Shown piece after piece: positions 55,852 through 64,000 of a stretch of DNA of 64,000 bases (position 1 is the stretch's first letter; every line of letters starts with the position of its first letter). The DNA lies in contig JAFGKD010000089.1 in the NCBI GenBank assembly GCA_016928775.1, positions 28,470 through 92,469 on the forward strand. The letters are read 5' to 3'. The notes below the pieces were generated by a model. The model saw nothing but the letters and a program-made list of their open reading frames with translations. It had not been told where the DNA came from and did not search any database. Origin of the DNA: Candidatus Zhuqueibacterota bacterium. Lineage in GTDB: Bacteria > Zhuqueibacterota > Zhuqueibacteria > Residuimicrobiales > Krinioviventaceae. The translations under genes and the position numbers were made by a program.

Positions 55852-56595
55852 TTATTGCAGATTTCTCACATAAATCAACTTGAATCGGCCTTTTTGATTT
55901 TCCCGCTGTTCGATTTCGTAAAGGCCAATTGATTTTATCAAGGGCGTCAACTTGGCAAAGCCGTAATTTCGCGAATCAAAATTGGGCTGTTTCTTTTGCA
56001 GCAGATTGCCAACATCACCCAAAAAGGCCCAGCCTTCTTCATCCGCCACATCTGATATAGTGGATGAAATCAATTTGATGACTGGAGGGGTAATTTTATC
56101 AACATCTGCTTCCTCTTTGGTGCTTTTTCGTTTCACAGCGGATTCGCTATCATCGCCCTGATTTTTTAAAATTTCGATATAAATAAATTTATCGCACGCC
56201 ACAATGAACGGATTGGGCGTCTTTTTTTCACCAATGCCGATAACAACCACACCCGCCTCACGCAACCGAGTCGCCAGGCGAGTAAAATCGCTATCGCTGG
56301 AAACGAGACAAAAGCCGTTAACTTTGTGCGAGTAAAGGATATCCATAGCGTCAATGATCATGGCCGAGTCGGTGGCATTTTTGCCGGTCGTATAGGAATA
56401 CTGCTGAATGGGAGTGATGGCATTTTGCAGAAGCAGGTTTTTCCATTTTGCCAAAATCGGTTTTGTCCAATCGCCATAAATTCTTTTAATGGTGGGATTG
56501 CCGTATTTTGAGATTTCCGCCATCATTTCCTTAACATAGGCAGATGGGATATTGTCGCCATCAATGAGGACGGCGAGGTTTTGATCTTGTTCCAC
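55852..56595 (-). CDS. NYN-domain protein with OST-HTH/LOTUS-type C-terminus
   Basis: 247 residues. The NYN/LabA PIN-like nuclease fold covers about 5-145: VLIDGDNIPSAY, NATDSAMIIDAMD and SSDSDFTRLATRLRE supply the acidic metal-binding residues. A charged linker (about 150-168) leads to a C-terminal OST-HTH/LOTUS domain (FLGDVGNLLQKKQPNFDSRNYGFAKL as its characteristic core), which binds RNA. Probably an RNA-processing or RNA-degrading enzyme. Single gene. Confidence 0.87.
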   Translation of the reverse strand: MEQDQNLAVLIDGDNIPSAYVKEMMAEISKYGNPTIKRIYGDWTKPILAKWKNLLLQNAITPIQQYSYTTGKNATDSAMIIDAMDILYSHKVNGFCLVSSDSDFTRLATRLREAGVVVIGIGEKKTPNPFIVACDKFIYIEILKNQGDDSESAVKRKSTKEEADVDKITPPVIKLISSTISDVADEEGWAFLGDVGNLLQKKQPNFDSRNYGFAKLTPLIKSIGLYEIEQRENQKGRFKLIYVRNLQ

Positions 56596-56668
56596 TGTTA
56601 TTCCTTGCAGATCGATTAGCGACAGTGAGTCGACTTTTAAAGAATTGTTTTCGTTTTCACGTCCTCAC

Positions 56669-57109
56669 TTATGCGGCAACCGCATCTTTTACATCAATTA
56701 TTTCCGCCTCAAATCGTAATGTTTGGCCGGCAAGCGGATGGTTAAAATCAACCATGACAACGTGGCTATCGAAAGACGCAACTCGTCCTTTTAAAACCCG
56801 CCCGCTTTTCGTTTTACGACTCAGGACCAGGCCTTTATGCACGTTGATATGTTCTGCCAATTTCGATCGATCGATCGATACAACGAGCTCCTCATCTCTG
56901 TACCCATAGGCATTATCCGGTGTGAGCGTGACTTGTTTTTTATCGCCTGGTTTGAGTCCGATCAGCTCGTTATCGAGACCGAGGATCATCTTTTTTTCGC
57001 CAACAATGAAATGGAGCGGATTTTTCTGATGCGATGCAATTAGTTTATCATTTCGAGCGACTTTGAGTGAAAACAAGATCGAGACGGCTTTGCCTAATTG
57101 AATAGTCAT
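56669..57109 (-). CDS. SlyD-like FKBP-type peptidyl-prolyl isomerase
   Basis: 146 residues. The pattern HFIVGEKKMILGLDNELIG, GDKKQVTLTPDNAYGYRDEE and VDFNHPLAGQTLRFEAEI is that of the SlyD group, with the flap (IF) domain inserted between about 70 and 115. It lacks the His-rich metal tail of E. coli SlyD. Folding helper in the cytosol. Upstream are two small hairpins (57130-57146; 57163-57179). Confidence 0.93.
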   Translation of the reverse strand: MTIQLGKAVSILFSLKVARNDKLIASHQKNPLHFIVGEKKMILGLDNELIGLKPGDKKQVTLTPDNAYGYRDEELVVSIDRSKLAEHINVHKGLVLSRKTKSGRVLKGRVASFDSHVVMVDFNHPLAGQTLRFEAEIIDVKDAVAA

Positions 57110-57334
57110 AAGAACTCCTTTGGTTGCGCCACATGTTTGGCATGTGACATGATTCGGCTAGGATATCCACCATGGATATTAACAAGCAAGCAATCATTCA
57201 GTGGACTTTGGTGGCGATGGAATGATGCGGCTCATGCGTTCTAAGAAATATACGCATTTCTTTTGTGAAAAACTATACTTTAGGCAGTGCTTCCACACGA
57301 TCAAGATACAACTGTCGGATTTTGACCGTGCGAT

Positions 57335-58357
57335 TCATGCGGTTTTTCTATTTAAAATGGCAAAACTCACCAGCTTTTGTGCGGCTTCATCGTAAAGGCG
57401 AAATTTTAGTGATTTTAAACTCTTTAGCAGCGTAATTGGATGAACATTTTGAAACTCGGGAGTGTCATAATGGCATTTTTCCAAGTTATAATTTGGAATT
57501 CGTGAGCTGAGATGATGGATATGATGAAAACCGATATTGCCGGAAAACCATTGCAACACTTTGGGCAGTTTATAAAACGAGCTGCCGTTGATGGCGGCGC
57601 TCATAAAGTCCCAATTTTCGTGGCGTTCCCAGTAAACGCCTTCATATTGATGCTGCACATAAAAAAGCCAGATACCGGCGCTTCCGGCCAACAGCAGCAC
57701 CGGCGCTTGAATGAGCAAATAGGTTTCAAAGCCAACGGTAAATCCCATAACAAGCAGAATCGCCAACAGCGCGGCATTGGTATAATAGACGCTCCAGCGT
57801 TCGCGTTTTTTTGAATGGCGGTGAGGGAATCGATAGACAAGAACAAAGCTAAAGATTGGTCCGAAAACAAACATAAAAAAGGGATGCCGATAGATACGAT
57901 ACAACAACCTTTTAAATCTTGATGCCGCTTTGTATTCTTCCACGGTCAACGTCCATACGTCCCCGCGGCCGCGCCGATCCAAATCACCGGACGTGGCGTG
58001 ATGGACGCCATGTTCAAAGCGCCATTCGAAATAGGGCGTGAAGGTGAGGATACCGCTAATAATGCCGAGAATGTGATTTGCTTTTTGTGATTTAAAAAAC
58101 GATCCGTGGCCGCAATCATGAAAAATGATAAAGATTCGTACCAGAAATCCTGCAGCCGGAACAGCCAGCGCCAGTGTGAGCCAGTATGAAATATCAAAGC
58201 TGAGTACCATGAGTACCCATAGTCCGATGTAGGGCACAAATGAATTTATTATTTGCCATATGCTTTTTTTGATGCTGGAATTATTATAGTCAGCAATGGA
58301 TTTCATCCACTGGATTTTTTCAGATTGTGTTTTATGCTCAAATGAGGCTGTTTGCAT
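57335..58357 (-). CDS. Fatty acid desaturase
   Basis: 340 residues from the ATG at 58357 (GAAGATA upstream). Membrane di-iron desaturase with three His boxes: HDCGH at about 80-84, HGVHH at about 116-120 and HHIHH near 270. Several membrane helices lie between boxes (WVLMVLSFDISYWLTLALA, LLAILLVMGFTVGF). It introduces a double bond in acyl lipids using oxygen and an electron donor. This implies at least occasional oxygen exposure. It is 28 bases after the zinc-ribbon gene. Confidence 0.92.
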   Translation of the reverse strand: MQTASFEHKTQSEKIQWMKSIADYNNSSIKKSIWQIINSFVPYIGLWVLMVLSFDISYWLTLALAVPAAGFLVRIFIIFHDCGHGSFFKSQKANHILGIISGILTFTPYFEWRFEHGVHHATSGDLDRRGRGDVWTLTVEEYKAASRFKRLLYRIYRHPFFMFVFGPIFSFVLVYRFPHRHSKKRERWSVYYTNAALLAILLVMGFTVGFETYLLIQAPVLLLAGSAGIWLFYVQHQYEGVYWERHENWDFMSAAINGSSFYKLPKVLQWFSGNIGFHHIHHLSSRIPNYNLEKCHYDTPEFQNVHPITLLKSLKSLKFRLYDEAAQKLVSFAILNRKTA

Positions 58358-58385
58358 AGTTATATCTTCAAGCAGGATAATTATC

Positions 58386-58547
58386 TCATTGTGCCAGGCG
58401 TTCAAGCATCTCAATTGGAATTCGCCAATTATTTTTACAACTTGAACATTTCAGCCAATAAACGCCCAACTGTTTGGACAATCCCTCGATCTTCATTGTT
58501 GTTTTACGTTTACAAAATTTACATTCATACTCTATTGTTTTTCTCAA
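58386..58547 (-). CDS. Small zinc-ribbon protein (TTG start)
   Basis: 53 residues from a TTG start with AAAGGAC at the correct distance. Two Cys pairs, CKFC and CSSC, about 26 residues apart form a likely zinc ribbon (YECKFCKRKTT, YWLKCSSCKNNW). An upstream open frame to 58721 has no start signal and different character. Function unknown; likely co-transcribed with the desaturase. Confidence 0.6.
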   Translation of the reverse strand: MRKTIEYECKFCKRKTTMKIEGLSKQLGVYWLKCSSCKNNWRIPIEMLERLAQ

Positions 58548-58832
58548 TGTCTGTCCTTTTTTAAAAATCTCACGGCAGCCAAAGTCGAGGTGCCGCTCAG
58601 CAAAAAACTTAATCTTAACGATGCGAATCTGAATCCCGCAGTTTGTTTTCTCGTCGACTATCGCCAAATCGAGATTTTTGCGGCACATACCTGGGAGACC
58701 ACAATCCTCGAAGCCAGGCAAAAAATTCTTTCACCTGGCCTCCAGGCGCACGTGATCCTTTATTATCTTTCTCACGCTTTTTCATTTAAGAGTTTTCTTT
58801 TTTAATATTCGGAATCGCTCCCACAAGTTCTT

Positions 58833-59126
58833 TTAGTATCGTCGACCGCCGCCGCCTTGTCGTCTGCCACCACGATTATTGTTTGACCGAGGTCGTGCCT
58901 CGTTAACGATAATATTTTGACCTTTTAATTCTTTGCCGTTCATGGCTTCCATAGCCGCCTGCGCTTCATCTTTGGAAAACATATCGACGAATCCGAATCC
59001 TTTTGACTCGCCGGTATATCTGTCCTTAATGACAGAAGCGGACTCTACTTTACCGAATGCTTCAAATGCCTGTTTTAAATCTTCTTCTTGGACGTCATGT
59101 GACAAGTTTCCAACATAAATATTCAT
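58833..59126 (-). CDS. RRM-type RNA-binding protein
   Basis: 97 residues from the ATG at 59126, with AAGGAG 7 bases upstream. A single RRM: RNP2 IYVGNL at 3-8 and RNP1 KGFGFVDM near 42-49, then a Gly/Arg-rich tail (NNNRGGRRQGGGGRRY). This is the Rbp type common in cyanobacteria and other bacteria, thought to bind RNA in the cold or other stress. It lies 44 bases after khpA on the same strand. Confidence 0.93.
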   Translation of the reverse strand: MNIYVGNLSHDVQEEDLKQAFEAFGKVESASVIKDRYTGESKGFGFVDMFSKDEAQAAMEAMNGKELKGQNIIVNEARPRSNNNRGGRRQGGGGRRY

Positions 59127-59170
59127 GGTTATCTCCTTTTTAAAAAGTGTCAAGCTGCAAATTGTTTGGC

Positions 59171-59371
59171 CTAGGTAACCGCCAGAATGGTCTTGAGCGA
59201 GTTTGCCATTTGTCCGTTCCGACCGATAACCTTTCCCATATCGCTCACCTCAACCTGCAGTTCAAGAACTATGGTGTGTTCGCCAATGATGTGATCAACA
59301 TGGATACCTTCAGGTTTGTCGACCAGATGTTGAATGATATTCTCAATAAACTCTTTCATCCGATCGTCCAT
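59171..59371 (-). CDS. khpA: KH-domain RNA-binding protein KhpA
   Basis: 66 residues, a little shorter than the usual 75. EGIHVDHIIGEHTIVLELQV then DMGKVIGRNGQMANSLKTIL, with the GXXG loop GRNG, matches KhpA (YlqC). It binds RNA and, with KhpB, affects sRNA-like regulation and cell division in other bacteria. The start is 1 base from the stop of the pseudo-receiver gene, so they are translated together. Confidence 0.88.
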   Translation of the reverse strand: MDDRMKEFIENIIQHLVDKPEGIHVDHIIGEHTIVLELQVEVSDMGKVIGRNGQMANSLKTILAVT

Positions 59372-59372
59372 T

Positions 59373-59744
59373 TCACTTTCTCAAAGAACGCCGAATAGCG
59401 TCAAAGACAGCCTGTTCGGTTGGATCTTTTATTTGAAGAACCGGGGCATCCGACTGATATAAAAATCCCGCCTCGCTTTCTGAGGAGAGGATGATTATTT
59501 TTAACAGCGGATGTTTTTCCAGCAAGTGCACGCATATCCGTGGCTCTCCTTTGATCTCCATTGGGGCTATGATGACAACGTCCACTGACAGCATCTTGAC
59601 CGCCGTCAAAAGTTCAATGGGATCAAGTACTTCGCCAACTACCTCCATGTCAGGTTGATGCTCCACCATGCTTTTAATAACTTCAGACAGCATCTTGGGC
59701 CGGCTAGCCAGCATGATATGAATTGTCGCATTTTTATTATTCAT
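59373..59744 (-). CDS. Degenerate receiver-like protein (pseudo-receiver)
   Basis: 123 residues with receiver-domain layout (IHIMLASRPKMLSEVI, then DMEVVGEVLDPIELLTAV, then DVVIIAPMEIKGEP). The acidic pocket (here ASR) and the phosphoacceptor Asp (here Ala in IIAPME) are missing, and the later Thr/Lys positions are only partly kept. It cannot be phosphorylated in the usual way. It may act by fixed protein contacts. It heads a tight unit with khpA and lies downstream of a NarL-type regulator. Confidence 0.72.
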   Translation of the reverse strand: MNNKNATIHIMLASRPKMLSEVIKSMVEHQPDMEVVGEVLDPIELLTAVKMLSVDVVIIAPMEIKGEPRICVHLLEKHPLLKIIILSSESEAGFLYQSDAPVLQIKDPTEQAVFDAIRRSLRK

Positions 59745-59847
59745 CGGTCAAGTATAAGCAATACTATGCGATGATACAATAGACCATAAGACTCAATTGA
59801 GGTCCATAGAGGGTACTGGTACGTTAATTAACGATCGTTTGGTACTA

Positions 59848-60510
59848 TCATTTCTTCTCAAGAAGATTTCTTTCGCGGGCATACTGAACGGCCTCGAGAC
59901 GGTTCTGGAGCTGCAGCTTGTCGAGGATATTGTGAACGTGATTTTTTACAGTTTGAGTTTCAATAAACAACTTTTGAGCAATCGCTTTGTTGGGCAAGCC
60001 TTCCGCAATCAAGTGAATCACTTCCAATTCTCGCGCAGTGAGCTTGATGTCGTTTTGAGTTTTAGGTATTTTTTCACTTGCCAGCTCGGCAATGCGGGAA
60101 AAGAGTGAAGCCGTCATTTGGGGTGAGCAAAACGATTCACCTCGATGAACCGAACGTATTGTTTCGACCAGGTAATCAAACGACGCTTCTTTTAAAACAT
60201 AGCCTGCGGCTCCGGCTTCAATGCACTGCATAATTTCCTCTGTCAAATCGATCATGCCGAGGATTATCACTCTAACACCCGGGGCATCCTGGTGCAAGGC
60301 TTTCGTCAATTCAATGCCGTCCTTATCCGGCATGCCGATATCAATCAGGGCCACTTCCGGGCGCAGTCTTTTTATTTGTTCCAGCGCATCGCTGCCACTT
60401 GGCGCCTTGCCAATAACGACGATATCGTCCTGCTCAAGCAGCATTGTAACAAGGCCTTCACGCAGCAATCGATTATCGTCCGCAATAAATAAACGAATGG
60501 AATCTGCCAT
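59848..60510 (-). CDS. NarL/LuxR-family response regulator
   Basis: 220 residues. Receiver (1-125) with Asp11/Asp12, phosphoacceptor Asp57 (ALIDIGMPDKDG) and Lys in YVLKEA; the usual Thr/Ser after strand 4 is Gly here (IILGMID). LuxR-type HTH follows (LTARELEVIHLIAEGLPNKA, TVKNHVHNILDKL). A cytosolic DNA-binding regulator driven by an unknown kinase. The GAF kinase at 27.5 kb is a possible but distant partner. About 100 bases separate it from the pseudo-receiver gene downstream. Confidence 0.92.
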   Translation of the reverse strand: MADSIRLFIADDNRLLREGLVTMLLEQDDIVVIGKAPSGSDALEQIKRLRPEVALIDIGMPDKDGIELTKALHQDAPGVRVIILGMIDLTEEIMQCIEAGAAGYVLKEASFDYLVETIRSVHRGESFCSPQMTASLFSRIAELASEKIPKTQNDIKLTARELEVIHLIAEGLPNKAIAQKLFIETQTVKNHVHNILDKLQLQNRLEAVQYARERNLLEKK

Positions 60511-60826
60511 AGCAAGATTGAGAATAATTAGAAAAAGTTGTACATACTTTTTAAAATATAATTACGTTTACTTTTATAACACATTCTAGATGCAATAGAG
60601 TTCGAAAAAAACGTTCGTCAACAAAATAAAAAATATAATTGTAAATAGCAAAGAACTTGAATCCGGCAATTTATATGCTCGGGCGCAGGTAAACGCCCTG
60701 CTTGTACCCCGGTTGTTGATACATTAAATCGCTTTCAACAGGGCAGTGCGACCATGATGCAACTATTTTCTTGGATGTGTCCGGGAAAAATTATATATTT
60801 CGTAAATTACCGAAATGAGGAAAGAG
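60511..60826. other. Intergenic spacer upstream of arsR
   Basis: 316 bases, AT-rich, divergent between the NarL-type regulator and arsR. It has a weak stem (GGGCG...CGCCC near 60680-60705) and the arsR operator at its right end. No gene seen. Confidence 0.55.
60797..60816. promoter_or_regulatory. ArsR-type operator 1
   Basis: ATTTCG and CGAAAT half-sites with 8 bases between, 10 bases before the arsR start. The same 6-8-6 palindrome recurs before the permease gene. Confidence 0.75.
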
Positions 60827-61171
60827 ATGGATGACAGAACAAAATTATTCAAAGCGCTGGCGGACAAGAATCGCTTGCGGATTTTAAAAATGCTGGAGGT
60901 GCGACCGCTGTGCGTGTGCGAGATTCGCGAGATATTAAATCTGGCAAACTCGACGGTATCGCAGCATCTGGCTATACTGCGCGATGCGGGATTCATCTAT
61001 GATATCAAAGACAACAAGTGGGTGAATTATCATTTGAACAAGCGAACGGATGATGATGTGGCCTATGCTCTTTTAATGGTATTACAGAACAGGAGTTTTG
61101 ACGATGATGTTTATCGCAAGGATGCCGAGCGGGTTCATCAGGTTGACCGGAACATTTTATGCAATTTATAA
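60827..61171 (+). CDS. arsR: ArsR-family metalloregulator
   Basis: 114 residues from the ATG at 60827; an ATG at 60815 lies inside the operator and is less likely. Winged helix (LNLANSTVSQHLAILRDAGF) and the metal-binding Cys29-Val-Cys31 in PLCVCEI, the arsenite-sensing motif of classical ArsR, plus a Cys two residues before the end. It represses the operon until arsenite binds. Operators lie before it and before the permease. Confidence 0.92.
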   Translation: MDDRTKLFKALADKNRLRILKMLEVRPLCVCEIREILNLANSTVSQHLAILRDAGFIYDIKDNKWVNYHLNKRTDDDVAYALLMVLQNRSFDDDVYRKDAERVHQVDRNILCNL

Positions 61172-61187
61172 AGTTGATCGATTTTAA

Positions 61188-61209
61188 TATTTCGGTATAT
61201 TGCGAAATA
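61188..61209. promoter_or_regulatory. ArsR-type operator 2
   Basis: TATTTCG and CGAAATA half-sites with 8 bases between, in the gap between arsR and the permease gene. Identical half-sites to operator 1. Confidence 0.75.
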
Positions 61210-61226
61210 CAGGAAAAACAGCGACA

Positions 61227-62519
61227 ATGAACTGGAAAGACGAGTACAAGAAACTGTTGTGGGTTGCGGGACTTTTTTTGCTCGCCTATTTTTTGCCGGT
61301 CGGCACAATCCGATTTGATCAGGCGATGGACGAGGCACTGGCATTGGCCAGGTGGTACGCGCGCGAACATGTGATTTTGTGTCTTATTCCGGCGTTCTTT
61401 ATCGCCGGCGTGATCAGCGTGTTTTTCAGTCAAGCGTTGGTGATAAAATATCTTGGAACAGGTGCAAAAAAGTGGGCGGCGTATATGGTGGCCTCCGTGT
61501 CGGGGACTATTTTGGCGGTGTGCTCCTGTACGGTGCTGCCGTTGTTCGCCAGCATCCACAAACGCGGCGCTGGTTTGGGACCGGCAGTGGCGTTTTTGTA
61601 CAGCGGTCCGGCGATCAATATTCTGGCGATTATATTGACGGCACGTATTCTGGGGCCGGAATTGGCACTGGCGCGTGTGGTGGGGGCGGTGAGTTTTAGT
61701 ATTATCATTGGATTATTGATGGAGTTCTTTTTCAGAAATGAAGAAAAGTCAAAAGAGTCGCTTGTGATACCGGAAACTGATAAAAGCCGGCCGTTGTGGC
61801 AGACGGCGTTTCATTTCCTTGTGCTGGTGGCCATTCTGGTGTTTGTCAACTGGGGCAAACCGGCGGATGGCAGCGGATTCTGGTTTTTGTTATGGCGCTA
61901 TAAATGGTGGATCACCGGATTTTTCGGGCTGTTGTATGCGGTATCCTTGATGGTTGTACTCAAGCTGGGCAAAGCGCCGGTGCTGCTAGGCGTCGTATTA
62001 ACAGCAGCTGCGGCATTAGTTTTTCCCAAATATCCGATGATCCCGTTTATGACGGCGGTGGTGTTGACGAGTTTTCTGATTTCTCGTACAGAGGGTGAGC
62101 CTCAGCAATGGATGGCCGCGACGTGGGATTTCACCAAACAGATACTGCCGCTGTTAGCCGCCGGTGTGCTGGTTGCGGGATTTTTATTAGGATCGACCGA
62201 GGGAGGCGACGGATTGATTCCCGGCCAGTGGATTGCGGGATTGGTGGGAGGAAATTCGCTGTTTGCGAATTTTTTCGCATCGGTTGTTGGAACGTTCATG
62301 TATTTTGCGACCTTGACAGAGATACCCATTTTGCAAGGATTAATCGCCAACGGCATGGGGAAAGGTCCGGCGTTAGCGTTGTTACTGGCCGGTCCGGCTT
62401 TGTCACTACCGAACATGCTGGTGATTCGCAGTGTGATCGGGACGAAAAAGACGGTTGTATTTGTGATTTTGGTAATCATCCTGGCAACGGTCACGGGATT
62501 AACTTTTGGTATTCTTTAA
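61227..62519 (+). CDS. COG0701-type permease (ArsP-like) of the arsenic operon
   Basis: 430 residues from the ATG at 61227; an upstream TTG falls in the operator. About eight to ten membrane helices. The conserved AVCSCTVLPLFASIHKRGAG near 104, with a Cys-Ser-Cys, and LLAGPALSLPNMLVIRSV near 395 are the COG0701/DUF318 permease hallmarks. ArsP members export trivalent (organo)arsenicals; the position between arsR and arsC supports arsenic efflux. Not an ArsB or Acr3. Confidence 0.85.
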   Translation: MNWKDEYKKLLWVAGLFLLAYFLPVGTIRFDQAMDEALALARWYAREHVILCLIPAFFIAGVISVFFSQALVIKYLGTGAKKWAAYMVASVSGTILAVCSCTVLPLFASIHKRGAGLGPAVAFLYSGPAINILAIILTARILGPELALARVVGAVSFSIIIGLLMEFFFRNEEKSKESLVIPETDKSRPLWQTAFHFLVLVAILVFVNWGKPADGSGFWFLLWRYKWWITGFFGLLYAVSLMVVLKLGKAPVLLGVVLTAAAALVFPKYPMIPFMTAVVLTSFLISRTEGEPQQWMAATWDFTKQILPLLAAGVLVAGFLLGSTEGGDGLIPGQWIAGLVGGNSLFANFFASVVGTFMYFATLTEIPILQGLIANGMGKGPALALLLAGPALSLPNMLVIRSVIGTKKTVVFVILVIILATVTGLTFGIL

Positions 62520-62552
62520 GAAGATAAAATCATTTTCATTGGAAGAATATAG

Positions 62553-62978
62553 ATGAAAAAGAAAATACTCATTTTATGCACGGGCAATTCCTGCCGCAGT
62601 CAAATGGCGGAGGGATTCTTGAAATCGTTTGATGCAAAGCTGGAGGTGTATTCGGCGGGCACAAATCCGTCGTCGCAGGTGCATCCCAAGGCTGTCCAGG
62701 TCATGGCGGAAATCGGCATTGATATTTCGGAGGGCACACCGGCGAATGTCGATGGCTATCTGGATCACTCTTTTGATTATGTGATCACGGTGTGCGATAA
62801 TGCAAAAGAAACATGTCCGATGTTTTTGGGAGATGTGAAAGAACAGGTGCACATTGGTTTTGAGGATCCAGCGGATGCGGTGGGCACGGAAGAGGAAGTA
62901 TTGGCCGAATTTCGGCGGATTCGCGATGAGATCAAGCGGAATTTTTATCAGTTTTATGCTGACAAGGTAAAGCCGTAA
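62553..62978 (+). CDS. arsC: Thioredoxin-linked arsenate reductase (LMW phosphatase type)
   Basis: 141 residues. P-loop C9-X5-R15 (CTGNSCRS) and the redox pair Cys81/Cys88 (VCDNAKETCP) are all present, defining the thioredoxin-coupled ArsC of S. aureus type. It reduces arsenate to arsenite, which the adjacent permease would export. Third gene of the ars operon, 33 bases after the permease. Confidence 0.94.
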   Translation: MKKKILILCTGNSCRSQMAEGFLKSFDAKLEVYSAGTNPSSQVHPKAVQVMAEIGIDISEGTPANVDGYLDHSFDYVITVCDNAKETCPMFLGDVKEQVHIGFEDPADAVGTEEEVLAEFRRIRDEIKRNFYQFYADKVKP

Positions 62979-63164
62979 TTTGCACTTGGCAAATCGAATT
63001 GCCGGCCATTCGTTGACCGATAATGATTTTAACGGCAATAATCCTTTTCACGATCCGCAGCAGTGGCCAAACCGTATGGCAGAAGGACCAACGGCCTATG
63101 GCGTTACTATTTTTTAGAAATGACATTAGCACTATAAGGCTTTACTCATGAATGGAGGAGACAA

Positions 63165-64000
63165 ATGCGAAGCGGTTTGCAGGTTATTTCGATTTTGCTG
63201 TTTGTGAGCCATGTTTTGGCGTTGCGCGCGCATGCGGATGATCTTGCCCAAACGCAGTCCTCGCTGGACGCGGTTTGCCCGCCATTCTTTTTGCGAGATG
63301 AGTCGGGCGGCATCATCAATCCGATTGAAGGCATAAATGCGGACAAGCCCTATTCGCCCAAACAGACGTGCGGGGCAGTCGGGTGTCACGATTACGCGCT
63401 GATTACGCAAGGTTATCATTTCACCCAGGGCGCAGGGGAGGAACCGACAGAAGCCCAAGCCGAACGATGTCAATGGGTGTCAACGCCGGGGAATTATGGC
63501 GGATCGTGGTGCTCCCCTGCCCCACTGTATCGCTATTTATCACCAAAGGAGAATGATTCGCCCAAAGAGATGGATATGACGTCGTTCAGTTTTATCACCG
63601 CCGGGTGCGGCGATTGTCATCCCGGCGGTGGTTCGGCAGAATACGACCGCACCGGTTTTCGCTATGACGAGTTCATGCAGCAAGCCGGCTATACTGCCGG
63701 TGGTGACAATAATTTTGACGGCGACTATTATCAGGCGCGCTGGAGGGAAACCGGCGTGCTGGAAGCGGATTGTATGATCTGCCATCAACCGGAGTACAAT
63801 TTTGGCGAGCGCAAAAAACAACTCGAAAGCCTGAATTTTCGCTGGGCGCCGACAGCCTCGTCCACATGGGCGGTTGTGACCGGTTCTGTTCTTGACGGCA
63901 CTCCTGTGAAAGTTGAGTATAATTTATCCGCATTCAATGCAGACGGAAAAATTTCGCCGCACATTGTGCGGGAGCCGCGGAATGAGGCGTGTACGAACTG
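63165..64000 (+). CDS. Multihaem cytochrome c, exported (3' partial)
   Basis: At least 278 residues, running off the window. GGAGGAG precedes the ATG, and the product has a signal peptide (VISILLFVSHVLALRAHA). Haem sites seen: C69-GAVG-C74-H (an unusual CX4CH), CGDCH at 148-152 and CMICH at 203-207; a fourth CTNC is cut by the window end. Many His residues could serve as distal ligands. A periplasmic electron carrier or oxidoreductase. It starts 186 bases after arsC, so it may be separate or part of the arsenic unit. Confidence 0.82.
   Translation, partial: MRSGLQVISILLFVSHVLALRAHADDLAQTQSSLDAVCPPFFLRDESGGIINPIEGINADKPYSPKQTCGAVGCHDYALITQGYHFTQGAGEEPTEAQAERCQWVSTPGNYGGSWCSPAPLYRYLSPKENDSPKEMDMTSFSFITAGCGDCHPGGGSAEYDRTGFRYDEFMQQAGYTAGGDNNFDGDYYQARWRETGVLEADCMICHQPEYNFGERKKQLESLNFRWAPTASSTWAVVTGSVLDGTPVKVEYNLSAFNADGKISPHIVREPRNEACTN

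Noticed and set aside
58590..58805. 71-codon rightward frame starting GTG
   Set aside because: Protein-like, but no start signal or family; lies in the promoter region between two leftward genes. Possibly a decayed fragment.

Overview
The window reads as an ordinary chromosomal stretch of a free-living Gram-negative bacterium. Evidence for a second membrane includes outer-membrane beta-barrels (YjbH-like halves, a small OMP), lipoboxes and Tat-type leaders. There is no 16S gene, so placement is inference. The mix of DUF5107-TPR and tricorn proteins, a B12-dependent ribonucleotide reductase, a GNAT-fused acetyl-CoA hydrolase and a multihaem cytochrome would suit an uncultured FCB-type lineage (KSB1/Calditrichota-like). 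No phage, transposase, integrase or CRISPR array was seen.

Layout. 1-5.3 kb: end of an SGNH-hydrolase/TPR protein, a B12-binding radical SAM protein and two genes that look like separate halves of a YjbH-type protein. 5.3-19 kb: a same-strand run of exported proteins (lipoprotein, DUF5107-TPR protein, Tat-type sugar isomerase, Tat-type Gfo/Idh oxidoreductase, glycoside-hydrolase-like barrel, tricorn-type protease, double alpha/beta hydrolase), probably for scavenging glycosides and peptides. 19-23.5 kb: B12-dependent ribonucleotide reductase with a clear promoter carrying NrdR-like boxes, a STAS protein, a Nudix hydrolase and a hyperacidic protein. 23.6-29 kb: SPL-like radical SAM protein, secreted YhcH-like lipoprotein, a decayed intergenic region (frameshifted zinc ribbon, several hairpins), an M64 peptidase and a GAF histidine kinase. 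29.2-35 kb: lexA with its SOS boxes and two unknown small genes behind it, then rhomboid, M23 peptidase and glycosyltransferase genes. 35-41 kb: initiator tRNA, a methyltransferase, a corrinoid methyltransferase pair (MttB/MttC type, no pyrrolysine) and a glycogen debranching enzyme.

40.8-50 kb is an acetate module: acetyl-CoA synthetase, an OFA-type transporter, Ndk, an AcuC-type deacetylase, an acetyl-CoA hydrolase fused to a GNAT acetyltransferase, and an ADP-forming acetate-CoA ligase. A writer and an eraser of lysine acetylation next to Acs suggests acetylation control of Acs. 50-60.5 kb holds a mixed set: radical SAM, a membrane-anchored receiver, Pgi, Nudix, elongator tRNA-Met, NYN protein, FKBP, desaturase, zinc ribbon, RRM, KhpA, a pseudo-receiver and a NarL-type regulator. 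60.8-64 kb is an arsenic operon (arsR, COG0701 permease, arsC) with two copies of the same ArsR-type operator, followed by a multihaem cytochrome that runs off the end.

No wholly new defence or mobile system stood out. The best leads are the lexA-linked unknown genes, the acetylation-linked acetate cluster, the membrane-tethered receiver, the ArsR operator pair and the structured region at 25.45-25.75 kb.
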